Of a stretch of DNA of 64,000 nt, positions 9,074 through 18,831 are shown piece after piece. This DNA is from an uncultured Prevotella sp. (GTDB lineage: Bacteria; Bacteroidota; Bacteroidia; Bacteroidales; Bacteroidaceae), in NCBI GenBank assembly GCA_900315835.1, contig ONAR01000003.1, positions 1 to 64,000 of the forward strand, in the 5' to 3' direction. Within the stretch, counting starts at the first letter, position 1. Each line of letters starts with the position of its first letter. A model generated the notes under the pieces. The model had not been told where the DNA came from. It saw only the letters and a list, made by a program, of their open reading frames with translations, and ran no database searches. Both the position numbers and the translations under genes were made by a program.

Positions 9074-12000
9074 TTAGTCCTTGGCTACTTTGATGTTGAG
9101 TTTGAAGTCGTCGAAGTCGACCTCAGCGCCGTCGTTGGGGGCGATGGTGATGGAGTTGGCCAGCACCTGCGACTTGATGTAGTCGCCATAACCGTTGACG
9201 GCATCCTCCACCTCGGCGTTGGGTGCGATTGTCACGGCCACGCGGTCGGTAATCTCCAGTCCGGTTTCCTTGCGCAGGTTCTGTATGCGGTTGATCAGCT
9301 CGCGGGCCATACCTTCCTTCTTCAGTTCCGGCGTGAGCTCCACCTCGAGGGCCACGGTGAGGTTGCCCTCATTGCTGACGAGCCATCCGGGGATGTCCTC
9401 AGAGATAATCTCCACGTCGGTGGCATCGACGGTGACGGGCTGGCCATCGACCTCAAAGCTGATGTTGCCTGCTTTCTCGAGCGATGCAATCTCGTCTTGT
9501 GAGAGACCGTTCATCTTGGCGGCGACGCCCTTCATGAGCTTGCCGAACTTCTTACCCATGACGCGGAAGTTGCACTTCACTTTCTTAACCAAGATGCCGT
9601 TGCCTTCGGCGAAGGTGAGCGCCTTCACGTTGACTTCGTTGAGGATCAGGTCTTTCACTGCCTCAATATGCTTGCGCTGGTTGTCGTCGACAGCGGGAAT
9701 CATGATTTGTGCCAGCGGCTGACGCACCTTGATGTTGACCTTGCGGCGCAGTGCCAAAACCATGCTCGTAATCTTCTGTGCCATCGCCATGCGGGCCTCG
9801 AGGTCGATGTCGATACACTGCTCGTCGGCCTTGGGGAAGCGCTCCAGGTGAACCGACTCCAGCTTGCCGCCGAGGTCGTGGTAGAGCTCATCGGCATAGA
9901 AGGGAGCGAACGGTGCGAGCAGACGGGCCACCGTGGTGAGGCAGGTGTAGAGCGTCTCATAGGCGGCGCGCTTGTCGGCGCTCATCTCCTTACCCCAGAA
10001 ACGCTTGCGGTTGAGGCGCACATACCAGTTGCTCAGGTCGTCGTTGACGAAACTGTCGATGAGGCGGCCGGCGCGCGTCGGGTCGTAGTTGTCGAGCTCA
10101 GCGGCCACACCCTTGATGAGCGTGTTGAGGCAGGAGAGTATCCAGCGGTCAATCTCGGTGAAGCTGACCTTGCAGTCGCCGAGCGAGGTGGCGTCGGGGT
10201 CGAAGCCGTCGACGTTGGCGTAGAGCGCGAAGAAACTGTAGGTGTTGTAGAGTGTACCGAAAAACTTACGGCGGCACTCATCCACACCGTTGGGGTCGAA
10301 CTTCAGGTTATCCCACGGCTCCGAGTTGGTGAGCATGTAGAAGCGCACGGCGTCGGCGCCATATTTGTTGATCATCTCGAATGGGTCGGTGACGTTGCCC
10401 ACATGCTTCGACATCTTGTTGCCCTTGGCATCGAGCACGAGACCGGAGGAGATGACGTTCTTGAAGGCTACCGAACCGAACACCATCGTGGCGATGGCGT
10501 GGAGCGTGAAGAACCAGCCGCGCGTCTGGTCGACGCCCTCGTTGATGAAGTCGGCGGGGAAGAAGGCTGGCGGAACGGGCGTACCCTCGTAGGTGCTGTG
10601 AACCAGCTCACTGCGGTATTCGGCCTCGCTCTTGCCGGTGGCTTTCAGACCCTCGGCATTAATCTCGCCCTCGAAGGGGTAGTGCAGCTGGGCGTAGGGC
10701 ATGGAGCCGGAGTCGAACCACACGTCGATGAGGTCGCTCTCGCGGTGCATGGGCTTGCCGTCGTCGCTCACGAGCACGATGCGGTCGATGTAAGGGCGGT
10801 GCAGGTCAATCTTGTCGTAGTTTTCTTGCGAGAAGTCGCCCACCACGAAGCCCTTGTCCTTGAAGGGGTTCGACGTCATGAAGCCGGCCTTGACAGCTTT
10901 CTCGATCTCATTGTAGAGCTCCTCGATGGAGCCGATGCACTTCTCGTGGCGGTTCTCGTCGCGCCAGATGGGCAGCGGCGTACCCCAAAAGCGTGAGCGC
11001 GAGAGGTTCCAGTCGTTGAGGTTCTCGAGCCAGTTGCCGAAGCGGCCGGTACCGGTTGATTCCGGCTGCCAGTGGATGGTCTTGTTGAGGGCCACCATCT
11101 CCTGCTTCTTCGCCGTATCGCGGATGAACCACGAGTCGAGGGGATAGTAGAGGATAGGCTTGTCGGTGCGCCAGCAGTGGGGATAGTTGTGCACCATCTT
11201 CTGTATCTTGAAGGCCTGACCATCCTGCTTCATCTCCATGCAGATGATGACGTTGAGGTCGTCGTTCTTCTCGGTGGCTACGCGGTCCCACACGCCGTTG
11301 GGGTTGAAGCGCGGGTCGTAGGCGTTCTTCACGTAGTCGCCGGCGTGGTGACTGTAGGCCTGGGTGTCGACGCAGCTCTTGACGAAGTTCTCGTCCAACT
11401 CGTCGAGCACGTAGTACTTACCCTGCAGGTCGACCATCGGGCGGGTCTCGCCTTTCTTTGAGATGAGGTAGAGGGCAGGAATCTTAGCGTCGGCGGCCAC
11501 CTTGGCGTCGTCGGCACCGAAGGTCGGTGCGATGTGCACGATGCCGGTACCGTCCTCAGTGGTGACGTAGTCGCCGAGAATGACGCGGAAGGCCTCAGAG
11601 GCCATCTCCACAAACTTGTCGCGGCCGTTGGCACCGGTGAACACCTTGTCGGGATGGGCTTCGGCATAGTCGTTGACGAACTTATGGCTGTATTCGCTCA
11701 CCTTCTCGCAAGGCTTCACCCAGGGCATGAGCTGCTGATAGTGCAGGCCCTCGAGGTCGGTGCCTTTCATACGGTCGACGATGCGCCAAGGGCATTGCTT
11801 CTTGGCCTTGTCGAAGGCGGGCAGCTCACCTTCCTTCACCTCCTGCTTGGGGTCGAGGTAGGCCGTGAGACGGCTCTCGGCGATGATGGCGGTCATTGGC
11901 TCGCCGTCGTAGGGGTTGTAGGTCTCCACAGCCAGGTAGTCAATCTTCGGACCGACGCAGAGCGCGGTGTTTGAGGGCAGGGTCCACGGTGTCGTGGTCC

Positions 12001-12715
12001 AAGCCAGGAAGTAAGGCTTGCCGTGGTGGGTCCAGGCCTCACGCGGGTCGGTGATGAGGAACTGGGCGGTGACGGTGGTATCCTTCACGTCGCGGTAGCA
12101 TCCGGGCTGGTTGAGCTCGTGCGAGCTGAGGCCCGTGCCGGCGGCCGGTGAGTAGGGCTGGATGGTGTAGCCCTTGTAGAGCAGTCCTTTGTTGTAAAGC
12201 TGCTTGAGCAACCACCACAGCGTCTCGATGTACTTGTTGTCGTAGGTGATGTAGGGATGGTCGAGGTCGACGAAGTAGCCCATCTTTTCCGTCAGGCTGC
12301 GCCATTCGGCGGTGAACTTCATCACGTTCTCGCGGCAGCGGCGGTTGTAGTCCTCGGTCGAGATGTATTTGTCAGAGGCCTTGTTGTCGATGTCTTTCTT
12401 GGTGATGCCGAGCTCCTTCTCCACGCCAAGTTCGACAGGCAGTCCGTGGGTGTCCCATCCGGCCTTACGCTTCACCTGGAAGCCCTGCATGGTCTTATAG
12501 CGGTTGAAGGTATCCTTGATGGAGCGAGCCAATACGTGGTGGATGCCGGGGTGACCATTGGCCGAGGGAGGTCCCTCAAAGAAAATAAACTTCGGGCAGC
12601 CCTCGCGCTCGTCTATGCTCTTGTGGAAGATGTCGTTCTTCATCCAGGCCGCCAATACGTCCTCGTTGGTCTTGGTCAAATCAAGTCCGTTGTGTTCGGC
12701 AAATCTCTTAGCCAT
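9074..12715 (-). CDS. ileS: isoleucyl-tRNA synthetase
   Basis: Class I aminoacyl-tRNA synthetase. HPGIHH (in PSANGHPGIHH) is the HIGH motif and NKMSKHVGN is the KMSKS motif. Between them is a large CP1 editing domain. The C-terminal anticodon-binding domain and extra tail take it to 1213 residues, the long eukaryotic-like type found in Bacteroidetes. It is the first gene of ileS-lspA-DUF4296 and has a clear promoter at 12761-12792. In many Bacteroidales I recall a DksA/TraR gene between ileS and lspA; here none fits. Confidence 0.97.
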   Translation of the reverse strand: MAKRFAEHNGLDLTKTNEDVLAAWMKNDIFHKSIDEREGCPKFIFFEGPPSANGHPGIHHVLARSIKDTFNRYKTMQGFQVKRKAGWDTHGLPVELGVEKELGITKKDIDNKASDKYISTEDYNRRCRENVMKFTAEWRSLTEKMGYFVDLDHPYITYDNKYIETLWWLLKQLYNKGLLYKGYTIQPYSPAAGTGLSSHELNQPGCYRDVKDTTVTAQFLITDPREAWTHHGKPYFLAWTTTPWTLPSNTALCVGPKIDYLAVETYNPYDGEPMTAIIAESRLTAYLDPKQEVKEGELPAFDKAKKQCPWRIVDRMKGTDLEGLHYQQLMPWVKPCEKVSEYSHKFVNDYAEAHPDKVFTGANGRDKFVEMASEAFRVILGDYVTTEDGTGIVHIAPTFGADDAKVAADAKIPALYLISKKGETRPMVDLQGKYYVLDELDENFVKSCVDTQAYSHHAGDYVKNAYDPRFNPNGVWDRVATEKNDDLNVIICMEMKQDGQAFKIQKMVHNYPHCWRTDKPILYYPLDSWFIRDTAKKQEMVALNKTIHWQPESTGTGRFGNWLENLNDWNLSRSRFWGTPLPIWRDENRHEKCIGSIEELYNEIEKAVKAGFMTSNPFKDKGFVVGDFSQENYDKIDLHRPYIDRIVLVSDDGKPMHRESDLIDVWFDSGSMPYAQLHYPFEGEINAEGLKATGKSEAEYRSELVHSTYEGTPVPPAFFPADFINEGVDQTRGWFFTLHAIATMVFGSVAFKNVISSGLVLDAKGNKMSKHVGNVTDPFEMINKYGADAVRFYMLTNSEPWDNLKFDPNGVDECRRKFFGTLYNTYSFFALYANVDGFDPDATSLGDCKVSFTEIDRWILSCLNTLIKGVAAELDNYDPTRAGRLIDSFVNDDLSNWYVRLNRKRFWGKEMSADKRAAYETLYTCLTTVARLLAPFAPFYADELYHDLGGKLESVHLERFPKADEQCIDIDLEARMAMAQKITSMVLALRRKVNIKVRQPLAQIMIPAVDDNQRKHIEAVKDLILNEVNVKALTFAEGNGILVKKVKCNFRVMGKKFGKLMKGVAAKMNGLSQDEIASLEKAGNISFEVDGQPVTVDATDVEIISEDIPGWLVSNEGNLTVALEVELTPELKKEGMARELINRIQNLRKETGLEITDRVAVTIAPNAEVEDAVNGYGDYIKSQVLANSITIAPNDGAEVDFDDFKLNIKVAKD

Positions 12716-12760
12716 AATACTCTGTTGTCAGTTAAAATAATTATTATTTTTATCTATGTG

Positions 12761-12792
12761 CAAAGTTAGCAAGAATTATTTGATTGCCCAAA
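12761..12792 (-). promoter_or_regulatory. ileS promoter (TTTG-N20-TAacTTTG)
   Basis: On the minus strand, TTTG (12789-12792) is followed after 20 bp by TAACTTTG (12761-12768). This is an exact match to the Bacteroidetes primary-sigma consensus, 46 bp before the ileS ATG. Confidence 0.85.
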
Positions 12793-12840
12793 TTTTCATG
12801 GAATTAAGCGTTTTAAAGGGTTATATGAGGGTTATATGAA

Positions 12841-12868
12841 TCGCACCGCGATAGCTACCTTATCGCGC
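12841..12868. repeat. 1.3 copies of the 22-bp GCGATAnCTAnnnTATCGC repeat
   Basis: TCGCACCGCGATAGCTACCT then TATCGCGCC, with TCGC recurring 22 bases apart (12841 and 12863). The inner GCGATA/TATCGC palindrome matches the six-unit array at 35946-36077. It sits 8 bp upstream of the engB -33 box, where a regulator could bind; that role is a guess. Confidence 0.6.
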
Positions 12869-12875
12869 CTACTAT

Positions 12876-12906
12876 TTTGTGAATCGGAATATATTTCGTA
12901 CCTTTG
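12876..12906 (+). promoter_or_regulatory. engB promoter (TTTG-N19-TAccTTTG)
   Basis: TTTG at 12876-12879 and TACCTTTG at 12899-12906 with a 19-bp spacer. This is an exact consensus and decides the start of the next gene at 12929, since an upstream in-frame ATG at 12836 would lie before the promoter. Confidence 0.87.
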
Positions 12907-12928
12907 CATAGACAAAAGATTCAACGCT

Positions 12929-13528
12929 ATGCTTATCAAGAACGCCACATTCAGCATCTCATCGCCCACTGTTGCCCAGTGCCCCAACGACGTAAAGCCC
13001 GAGTTCGCCTTCATCGGCAGGAGCAACGTGGGGAAGTCGAGCCTCATCAATATGCTCTGCAACCACAAAGGACTGGCCAAAACGTCGTCGGTGCCGGGTA
13101 AGACGCTGCTCATCAACCACTTCATCATCAACAACGAGTGGTATCTGGTCGACCTGCCCGGCTATGGCTATGCCAAGCGCTCGAAGACGGTGCAGGACAA
13201 GCTGGAGCAGATGATAAGGTCGTATATTCTCCTGCGCCGGCAGTTGGTCAACGTGTTCGTGCTGATTGACGTGCGTCACGAGCAGCAGCGCATCGACCGA
13301 GAGTTCGTCGACTGGTTGGGTGAAAGCCGCATTCCTTTCTCCATCGTCTTCACCAAGGCCGACAAGCTCGGACCCGTCAAGGCGCGCATGAACGCCAAGG
13401 CGTGGATGGACCAGTTGCTCGACACCTGGGAGACCCTGCCGCCGTATTTCATCACCAGCGCTGAGAAGCGCTCCGGCCGCGATGAGGTGCTCGACTATAT
13501 CGACAGCATCCTCAAGGAGGTGAAGTAG
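12929..13528 (+). CDS. engB: ribosome biogenesis GTP-binding protein YsxC/EngB
   Basis: TRAFAC-class small GTPase required for 50S subunit assembly and, in some bacteria, normal division. From ATG 12929 the protein is 199 residues, matching the family. G1 is [10 protein letters not shown]3 is DLPGYG, G4 is TKAD (VFTKADKLG) and G5 is near TSAEKRSG. The in-frame ATG at 12836 is rejected because a consensus promoter lies between the two and the extra residues are not family-like. It is divergent from ileS and has its own promoter. Confidence 0.95.
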   Translation: MLIKNATFSISSPTVAQCPNDVKPEFAFIGRSNVGKSSLINMLCNHKGLAKTSSVPGKTLLINHFIINNEWYLVDLPGYGYAKRSKTVQDKLEQMIRSYILLRRQLVNVFVLIDVRHEQQRIDREFVDWLGESRIPFSIVFTKADKLGPVKARMNAKAWMDQLLDTWETLPPYFITSAEKRSGRDEVLDYIDSILKEVK

Positions 13529-13644
13529 GACTTATTTGATAAATTCAATCTTCCCGTAATATACATCATTTACAGCGCCTCACCAAATATTTGCCGTGGT
13601 TTTGACTTTTATTTCTACCGAGAAGGAATTGTGGAGATTAGCCG

Positions 13645-13660
13645 CAACCGCTTGCGGTTG
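13645..13660. other. perfect short palindrome (CAACCGCTTGCGGTTG)
   Basis: Sixteen-base perfect inverted repeat in the 291-bp gap between engB and the broken ATPase. It is not followed by a T-run on either strand, so it is not a typical terminator; it may be a REP-like element. Nothing else coding is seen in 13529-13819. Confidence 0.5.
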
Positions 13661-13793
13661 GTTACCCTTCCTTGGTTATAATCTACTGCCGTTTCCATGC
13701 ACCAAAGTAAGCCCCGTTGTGCCGATAATCAGCCAAAAGTGCTCAAAAATGAAAGTTTTGGCACGTTATAGCGCATTTTTCAATTTAATTGAC

Positions 13794-13801
13794 TATCTTT
13801 G
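13794..13801 (+). promoter_or_regulatory. -7 box of the ATPase pseudogene
   Basis: TATCTTTG fits TAnnTTTG 19 bp before ATG 13820. No TTTG is found at the right distance upstream. The promoter may have outlived the gene. Confidence 0.45.
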
Positions 13802-13819
13802 TCTCAAAATTCAGCAGAC

Positions 13820-14940
13820 ATGGAAGAGACAATCATTGGACGTAAAAAAGAACTCAAGGTGCTCGATGAATATTATGCGTCAGGCAAGGCAGAGCTTATT
13901 GCTGTTTATGGCAGGCGCAGAGTCGGCAAGACCTTTCTCGTGCGCGAGCATTTTCGGCTACCTCATGGATGATGCGCAATGTCATTGATGACCATGGGGG
14001 ACTGCACGACCGGGTAACCCACGAGATGGCCCTTCATCCCTTTACCTTGGCAGAGTGTGAGGAATATTTCAAGGCCAATGACTTTCTTTGGGAACGGTTG
14101 AGCATCCTGCAAACCTACATGGCTCTAGGTGGCATACCCTATTATCTGAGTCTTATCAGTCGAGATGAAAGTCCTGCCATGGCTATAGACCGATTGTTTT
14201 TCAGCGAAAACGGGGAGTTGCAACGCGAATACCGACGGTTTTTCGCCTCTCTTTTCCGCAATCCATCACCTTATACTGATATCATCTCATTGCTGGCAAA
14301 ACATCCGAAGGGGCTTAGAAGAGATGAGATTGCAAAAGCATTGAATATGGAAAGCAACGGAAGACTGAGCAATATGCTTCTGGATCTGGTCTACTGTGAT
14401 TTTATACGTAAGTACAATATCCGTGATCGGATGGTTAAAGAAAACAATGGCCTCTATCAGTTGATAGATTTTTATACGTTCTTCTACAATACCTTCGTTT
14501 CAAAGGCTACTATGGAGGAGCACTATTGGACGCGCCATCTGGGCACTTCAGAAGTCAACACCTGGAATGGATTGGCCTACGAGCGGGTCTGCAAGGCGCA
14601 TATCCCACAGATCAAGCGGGCCCTTGGCTTCGAGAGTGTAGCTACCGAGTTCTATTCTTGGCGAAGCAAGACGCTGGCTGATGGCGCGCAAGTAGACATT
14701 ATCATTGACCGGGCCGACAATATGATCAACCTCTGTGAGGTGAAGTACAGCGAGCATGAATACATGCTGGATAAGGATGAATTCCTAAAAATACAAAACC
14801 GTGTAGAGGCATTTAGAAGGGAGACGGGGACTCACTCCACCATTCTACCGACACTCATCACTACATTTGGGCTAAGGAAAGGCATGTATGAGCATCAAAT
14901 CGCAGCTAAAGTAACGATGGATGATTTATTTATCAACTAA
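13820..14940 (+). pseudogene. AAA-type ATPase (DUF4143/DUF234-like), internally deleted and frameshifted
   Basis: The N-terminal piece from ATG 13820 reads METIIGRKKELKVLDEYYAS-like sequence (here MEETIIGRKKEL) and keeps the Walker A motif YGRRRVGKT, then stops shortly after LVREHFRLPHG. In another frame the family resumes at ATSWMMRNVIDDHGGLHDRV and runs unbroken to 14940, including the middle ATPase region, a winged-helix-like stretch (GLRRDEIAKALN) and the C-terminal nuclease-like region (EVKYSEHEY). What is missing between them is the roughly 100-residue segment that holds Walker B in intact relatives. The junction is near 13953. The downstream piece could be read from 13969 but lacks the ATP site. 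Intact relatives are about 470 residues. Confidence 0.85.
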
Positions 14941-14955
14941 TTAAGCATTTGGATT

Positions 14956-16749
14956 ATGGCCAACACATCATATCTTGACGTTCAACATCTGACGAAATCG
15001 TTCGGCGCCCGCGTGCTGATGGACGACATCAGCTTCTCCATCGACGCCGGTCAGAAGGTGGGACTCATTGCCCGCAACGGCACCGGTAAGTCGACACTGC
15101 TCGAGATCATCGCCGGTCACGAGGGTTACGACGACGGTAGCATCGTGTTCCACAACGACATCCGGTTGGGCTACCTCGAGCAGCAGCCCCATTTCAAGGC
15201 CAATGAGCAGGTGCTCGACGCCTGCCTTGGCGCCAATGCCAGCGAAGAACGGGCGCTGCGGGCACGACAGATGCTCACCCAACTGCGCATCAGCGACCTG
15301 ACGCAGCCCATGGGGGAGTTGAGCGGCGGCCAGCAGAAACGCGTGGCACTGGCGAGGGCACTGCTGTCGGAGCCCGACTTCCTCATCCTCGACGAGCCTA
15401 CCAACCACCTCGACCTCGACATGACGGTGTGGTTCGAGGGCTATCTCGGCCGCGCGCGCCTGACGCTGCTCATGGTGACCCACGACCGCTATTTCCTCGA
15501 CCACGTCTGCGACACCATCATGGAGCTCGACGACCGCACCATCTACACCTACCACGGCAACTACGCCTACTACCTCGAGAAGCGGCAGGAGCGCATCGAC
15601 AACAAACGCGCCGAGATACAGCGCGCCAACAACCTCTACCGCCGTGAGCTACAGTGGATGCGCAGCACCCCACAGGCCCGCAGCCATAAGGCCCGTTTCC
15701 GCGAGGATGCTTTCGCCGAACTGGAGGTCAAGGCCCACCAGCGCATTGAGGAGCGGCAGATGAGGCTCAAGGCCAGCAGCGTGTATATCGGTTCGAAAAT
15801 CTTCGAATGCAAGCATGTATCAAAGAAATTCACCGCGCAGGATGGCAGCGAGAAGATTATCCTCAACGACTTCAACTACAACTTCGCCCGCTTCGAGAAG
15901 ATGGGCATCGTCGGCAGCAACGGCGCCGGTAAGTCGACCTTCATCAAGATGCTGCTCGGACTGCTGCCACCCGACAGCGGCTGCTTTGACATCGGCGAGA
16001 CCGTGCGCTTCGGTTACTTTGCTCAGGAAGGACTGCAGATCGACGGCAACGAGAAGGTCATCGACGTGATCACGGCCATCGCCGACTACATCGACCTCGG
16101 CGGCGGAAGGCGGATGACGGCCTCGCAGTTCCTCAACTACTTCATGTTCTCACCCGAGGAGCAGCAGAGCTACGTCAATCGGCTCAGCGGCGGTGAGCGG
16201 CGTAAGCTCTGCCTCTGCACCGTGCTCATGCGCAACCCCAACTTCCTCGTATTGGATGAGCCGACCAACGACCTCGACATCCAGTCGCTGCAGGTGCTGG
16301 AGCAGTATTTGGCCGATTTCCCCGGCTGCGTCATCGTGGTCAGCCACGACCGCTATTTCATGGATAAGGTGGTCGACCATCTGTTGGTCTTCGAGGGTGA
16401 GGGCGCCATACGCGACTTCCCCGGCAACTATACGCAGTACCGCGAATGGCTGTCGCTCAAGCCCAAAGATGAGGCTAAAAAAACCGCTGAGAAGGCCGAG
16501 GAGAGCAAGAAAGCCGACTATCACCACGACACCCGCCGACGCATGTCGTATAAGGAGAAACGCGAATACGAACAGCTGACGACGGAAATCCAAGCTCTCG
16601 AGCAGGAACAAAAGCAACTGGAGGCCGACCTCTGCAGCGGTAAGCTGTCGGTGGATGAGTTGACCGAGAAAAGCAAGCGGCTGCCTCAATTGAAAGATGA
16701 GCTTGACGAGAAAGAGATGAGGTGGCTCGAACTGAGTGAATTGGAATAA
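14956..16749 (+). CDS. ABC-F family ATPase
   Basis: Soluble protein with two ABC cassettes and no membrane domain, of the translation-associated ABC-F group. Cassette 1: Walker A GRNGTGKST-like (ARNGTGKST), signature LSGGQQKR, Walker B FLILDEPTNHLDL. Cassette 2: Walker A GSNGAGKST, signature LSGGERRK, Walker B FLVLDEPTNDLDI. Between them is a basic linker (about residues 230-275). The C-terminal 80 residues form a Glu/Lys-rich coiled coil as in Uup. Length is 597. It starts 15 bp after the broken ATPase and ends 3 bp before the DUF5686 gene. Which ABC-F subfamily it belongs to is uncertain. Confidence 0.93.
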   Translation: MANTSYLDVQHLTKSFGARVLMDDISFSIDAGQKVGLIARNGTGKSTLLEIIAGHEGYDDGSIVFHNDIRLGYLEQQPHFKANEQVLDACLGANASEERALRARQMLTQLRISDLTQPMGELSGGQQKRVALARALLSEPDFLILDEPTNHLDLDMTVWFEGYLGRARLTLLMVTHDRYFLDHVCDTIMELDDRTIYTYHGNYAYYLEKRQERIDNKRAEIQRANNLYRRELQWMRSTPQARSHKARFREDAFAELEVKAHQRIEERQMRLKASSVYIGSKIFECKHVSKKFTAQDGSEKIILNDFNYNFARFEKMGIVGSNGAGKSTFIKMLLGLLPPDSGCFDIGETVRFGYFAQEGLQIDGNEKVIDVITAIADYIDLGGGRRMTASQFLNYFMFSPEEQQSYVNRLSGGERRKLCLCTVLMRNPNFLVLDEPTNDLDIQSLQVLEQYLADFPGCVIVVSHDRYFMDKVVDHLLVFEGEGAIRDFPGNYTQYREWLSLKPKDEAKKTAEKAEESKKADYHHDTRRRMSYKEKREYEQLTTEIQALEQEQKQLEADLCSGKLSVDELTEKSKRLPQLKDELDEKEMRWLELSELE

Positions 16750-16752
16750 GCA

Positions 16753-18822
16753 ATGCGACCGTTGATGCGACTTTTGCCCATGTTGCTGTTGAGCATGCTG
16801 ATGCTTGCTCCGGCAGCGCCTTCCTTTGCTAAAAAAGAAAGGAAGATAGTGCTTTTGCGTCGCATCCATACCTACGCCGCCACCATCGACACCACGGTAG
16901 ACAGTTCGCGTGAGGCGTTTTCTTATTCGCGGTCGGTGATCAACGTGGAGCGCCGCAACAGCTTGTTGATGACGGTGCCGTCGTGCTTCGCCGTAGCCCG
17001 CAGCAAGGACCGCAGCTTCCTGACCGAGTGCTACAGCAACGTGAAGATGATGCACTACGACGAGGCTATTACCACGCCGCTCATCCGCATCACCACTTTC
17101 CCCAAGGGCAAACATGCGTTGGACGGCTTCTCGCGCTACCTCACGCCGACGGTCTACGGTGAATATATCTTGGGCAACATGCTCATCTCACCCTTCCACC
17201 CGCGCAATGCGAGGTTCTATACCTATCATGTCGATGTAATCCATCGCGGCAGCTACATCTCGCTGCGGTTCAAGCCCAAGCGTGTCAACACGCAGCTCGT
17301 CAGCGGATCAGCGCACATCGATGGTTTGACGGGGCGCATCATCTCGTGCAACTTCAGCGGCGAATACGACCACGTGCGTTTCACGGTGTCGCTGGTGATG
17401 GGCTATCAGGCGCTGCAGTCGTTGTTCCCCACAAGAAGCGACGCGGTGCTGCGGTTCAATTTCCTCGGCAATAAGATTAACGGCCATTTCGTTCAGTATT
17501 TCGACATGCCGCGGGAGCTGCCCGACAGCGCCTTCGACGGGCAGCTGGAGAACTTCGGGTTGATGGAGAAGATACGCCCTGAGCCCCTCGACAGCGCCCA
17601 GTGGGCCATCTACCGGAAGATGCTCGACAAGCGCCGCGCCGACTCGCTGGCCATGGCCGACAGCACCCGCAGCCACCGGCCGTCGTTCGCCAAACAGGTG
17701 CTGTGGGATATCATTGGCGACAATGTGCTCAACCGCTACAAGACCACCTTCGGCATGAACAACCGCGGCTATATCCGCATCAACCCCATCATGAACCCTC
17801 TCTACATGGGCTACAGCCGGAGAAAGGGATTCACGTATAAGTTCGACCTCAACTTCAGCTATCAGCTTCATGACAACAGCGAGATAACCACACGGTTTAA
17901 AGCCGGTTATGCCTTCCGACTGAGGCAGTTCTATTTCCGTATACCCATTTATTATTACTTCAACAAACGCCGCAATGGCTACGTGAAGTTGGAGATGGGT
18001 AATGGCAACCACATCAGCAGTCGGTTGGTGGAACCGGTTACGCAACTCATGCCATTAGATACGCTGGGCCTCAGCAATGTGGTTGGTCAGCTCAATGAGT
18101 TTAAGCAGGGCGATGCGCGACTGGTGTTCAACTATGACATCAGCTCGCATTTCAGTTTTCAGGTTGGTTTGCTCTATCAGTTGCACAAGGCGGTCAACGA
18201 GAAGGTGCTCAAGACGTTGGGGTACCCCGCCGTCTACCGGTCGTTTGCCCCTGCCATTGAGCTGCAATGGCGCCCCTGGGGATGGAGCGGACCCATTATC
18301 ACCGGCGACTACGACCACGGCTTGCCCGATGTGTTGGACAGCAATAACCGCTACGACCGCTTCGAGTTTAACGGTGAATACATTCATCACCTCAATAAGC
18401 TGCAGCTCATTGAGGCACGGGCCGGCGTCGGCTTCTACACGCGTAAGGGTGGCCGCTCACTGTTCCTCAACTATGAGAATTTCCAGGAAGACAACATCCC
18501 CGGCGGTTGGAATGATGACTGGAGCGGAGAGTTTGAACTGCTTAGAAGTGAGACTTATAACACGTCGGATTATTATTTTCGCGGCAATCTGACCTACGAG
18601 AGTCCGCTGCTGCTGTTGAGCTGGCTGCCGTGGGTGGGCCGCTACCTTGAGATGGAGCGCGTGTATGTTTCAGCCCTTCAGGCGGTCAATGTCCATCCTT
18701 ATGTTGAGGTGGGCTATGGTTTCACCACGCGCCTCTTCTCCATCGGCGCTTTCATGAGCTCGGGTCAGGGCAACCGCACGTTTGGTGTGAAGTTCGGCTT
18801 CGAGCTGTTCAGAAACTGGTAG
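16753..18822 (+). CDS. DUF5686 outer-membrane protein
   Basis: Signal peptide at the N-terminus (MRPLMRLLPMLLLSMLMLAP, then APSFA). A soluble N-terminal domain (about 30-290) follows, then an amphipathic beta-strand-rich region ending in Phe-Gly-Phe-Glu-Leu-Phe-Arg-Asn-Trp, typical of an outer-membrane barrel C-terminus. It resembles the C-terminal part of DUF5686 proteins but lacks the carboxypeptidase-regulatory-like domain many of them carry at the N-terminus. Function is unknown. It begins 3 bp after the ABC-F gene and converges on fbp with only 9 bp between the stops. Confidence 0.8.
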   Translation: MRPLMRLLPMLLLSMLMLAPAAPSFAKKERKIVLLRRIHTYAATIDTTVDSSREAFSYSRSVINVERRNSLLMTVPSCFAVARSKDRSFLTECYSNVKMMHYDEAITTPLIRITTFPKGKHALDGFSRYLTPTVYGEYILGNMLISPFHPRNARFYTYHVDVIHRGSYISLRFKPKRVNTQLVSGSAHIDGLTGRIISCNFSGEYDHVRFTVSLVMGYQALQSLFPTRSDAVLRFNFLGNKINGHFVQYFDMPRELPDSAFDGQLENFGLMEKIRPEPLDSAQWAIYRKMLDKRRADSLAMADSTRSHRPSFAKQVLWDIIGDNVLNRYKTTFGMNNRGYIRINPIMNPLYMGYSRRKGFTYKFDLNFSYQLHDNSEITTRFKAGYAFRLRQFYFRIPIYYYFNKRRNGYVKLEMGNGNHISSRLVEPVTQLMPLDTLGLSNVVGQLNEFKQGDARLVFNYDISSHFSFQVGLLYQLHKAVNEKVLKTLGYPAVYRSFAPAIELQWRPWGWSGPIITGDYDHGLPDVLDSNNRYDRFEFNGEYIHHLNKLQLIEARAGVGFYTRKGGRSLFLNYENFQEDNIPGGWNDDWSGEFELLRSETYNTSDYYFRGNLTYESPLLLLSWLPWVGRYLEMERVYVSALQAVNVHPYVEVGYGFTTRLFSIGAFMSSGQGNRTFGVKFGFELFRNW

Positions 18823-18831
18823 AGGGGACAT

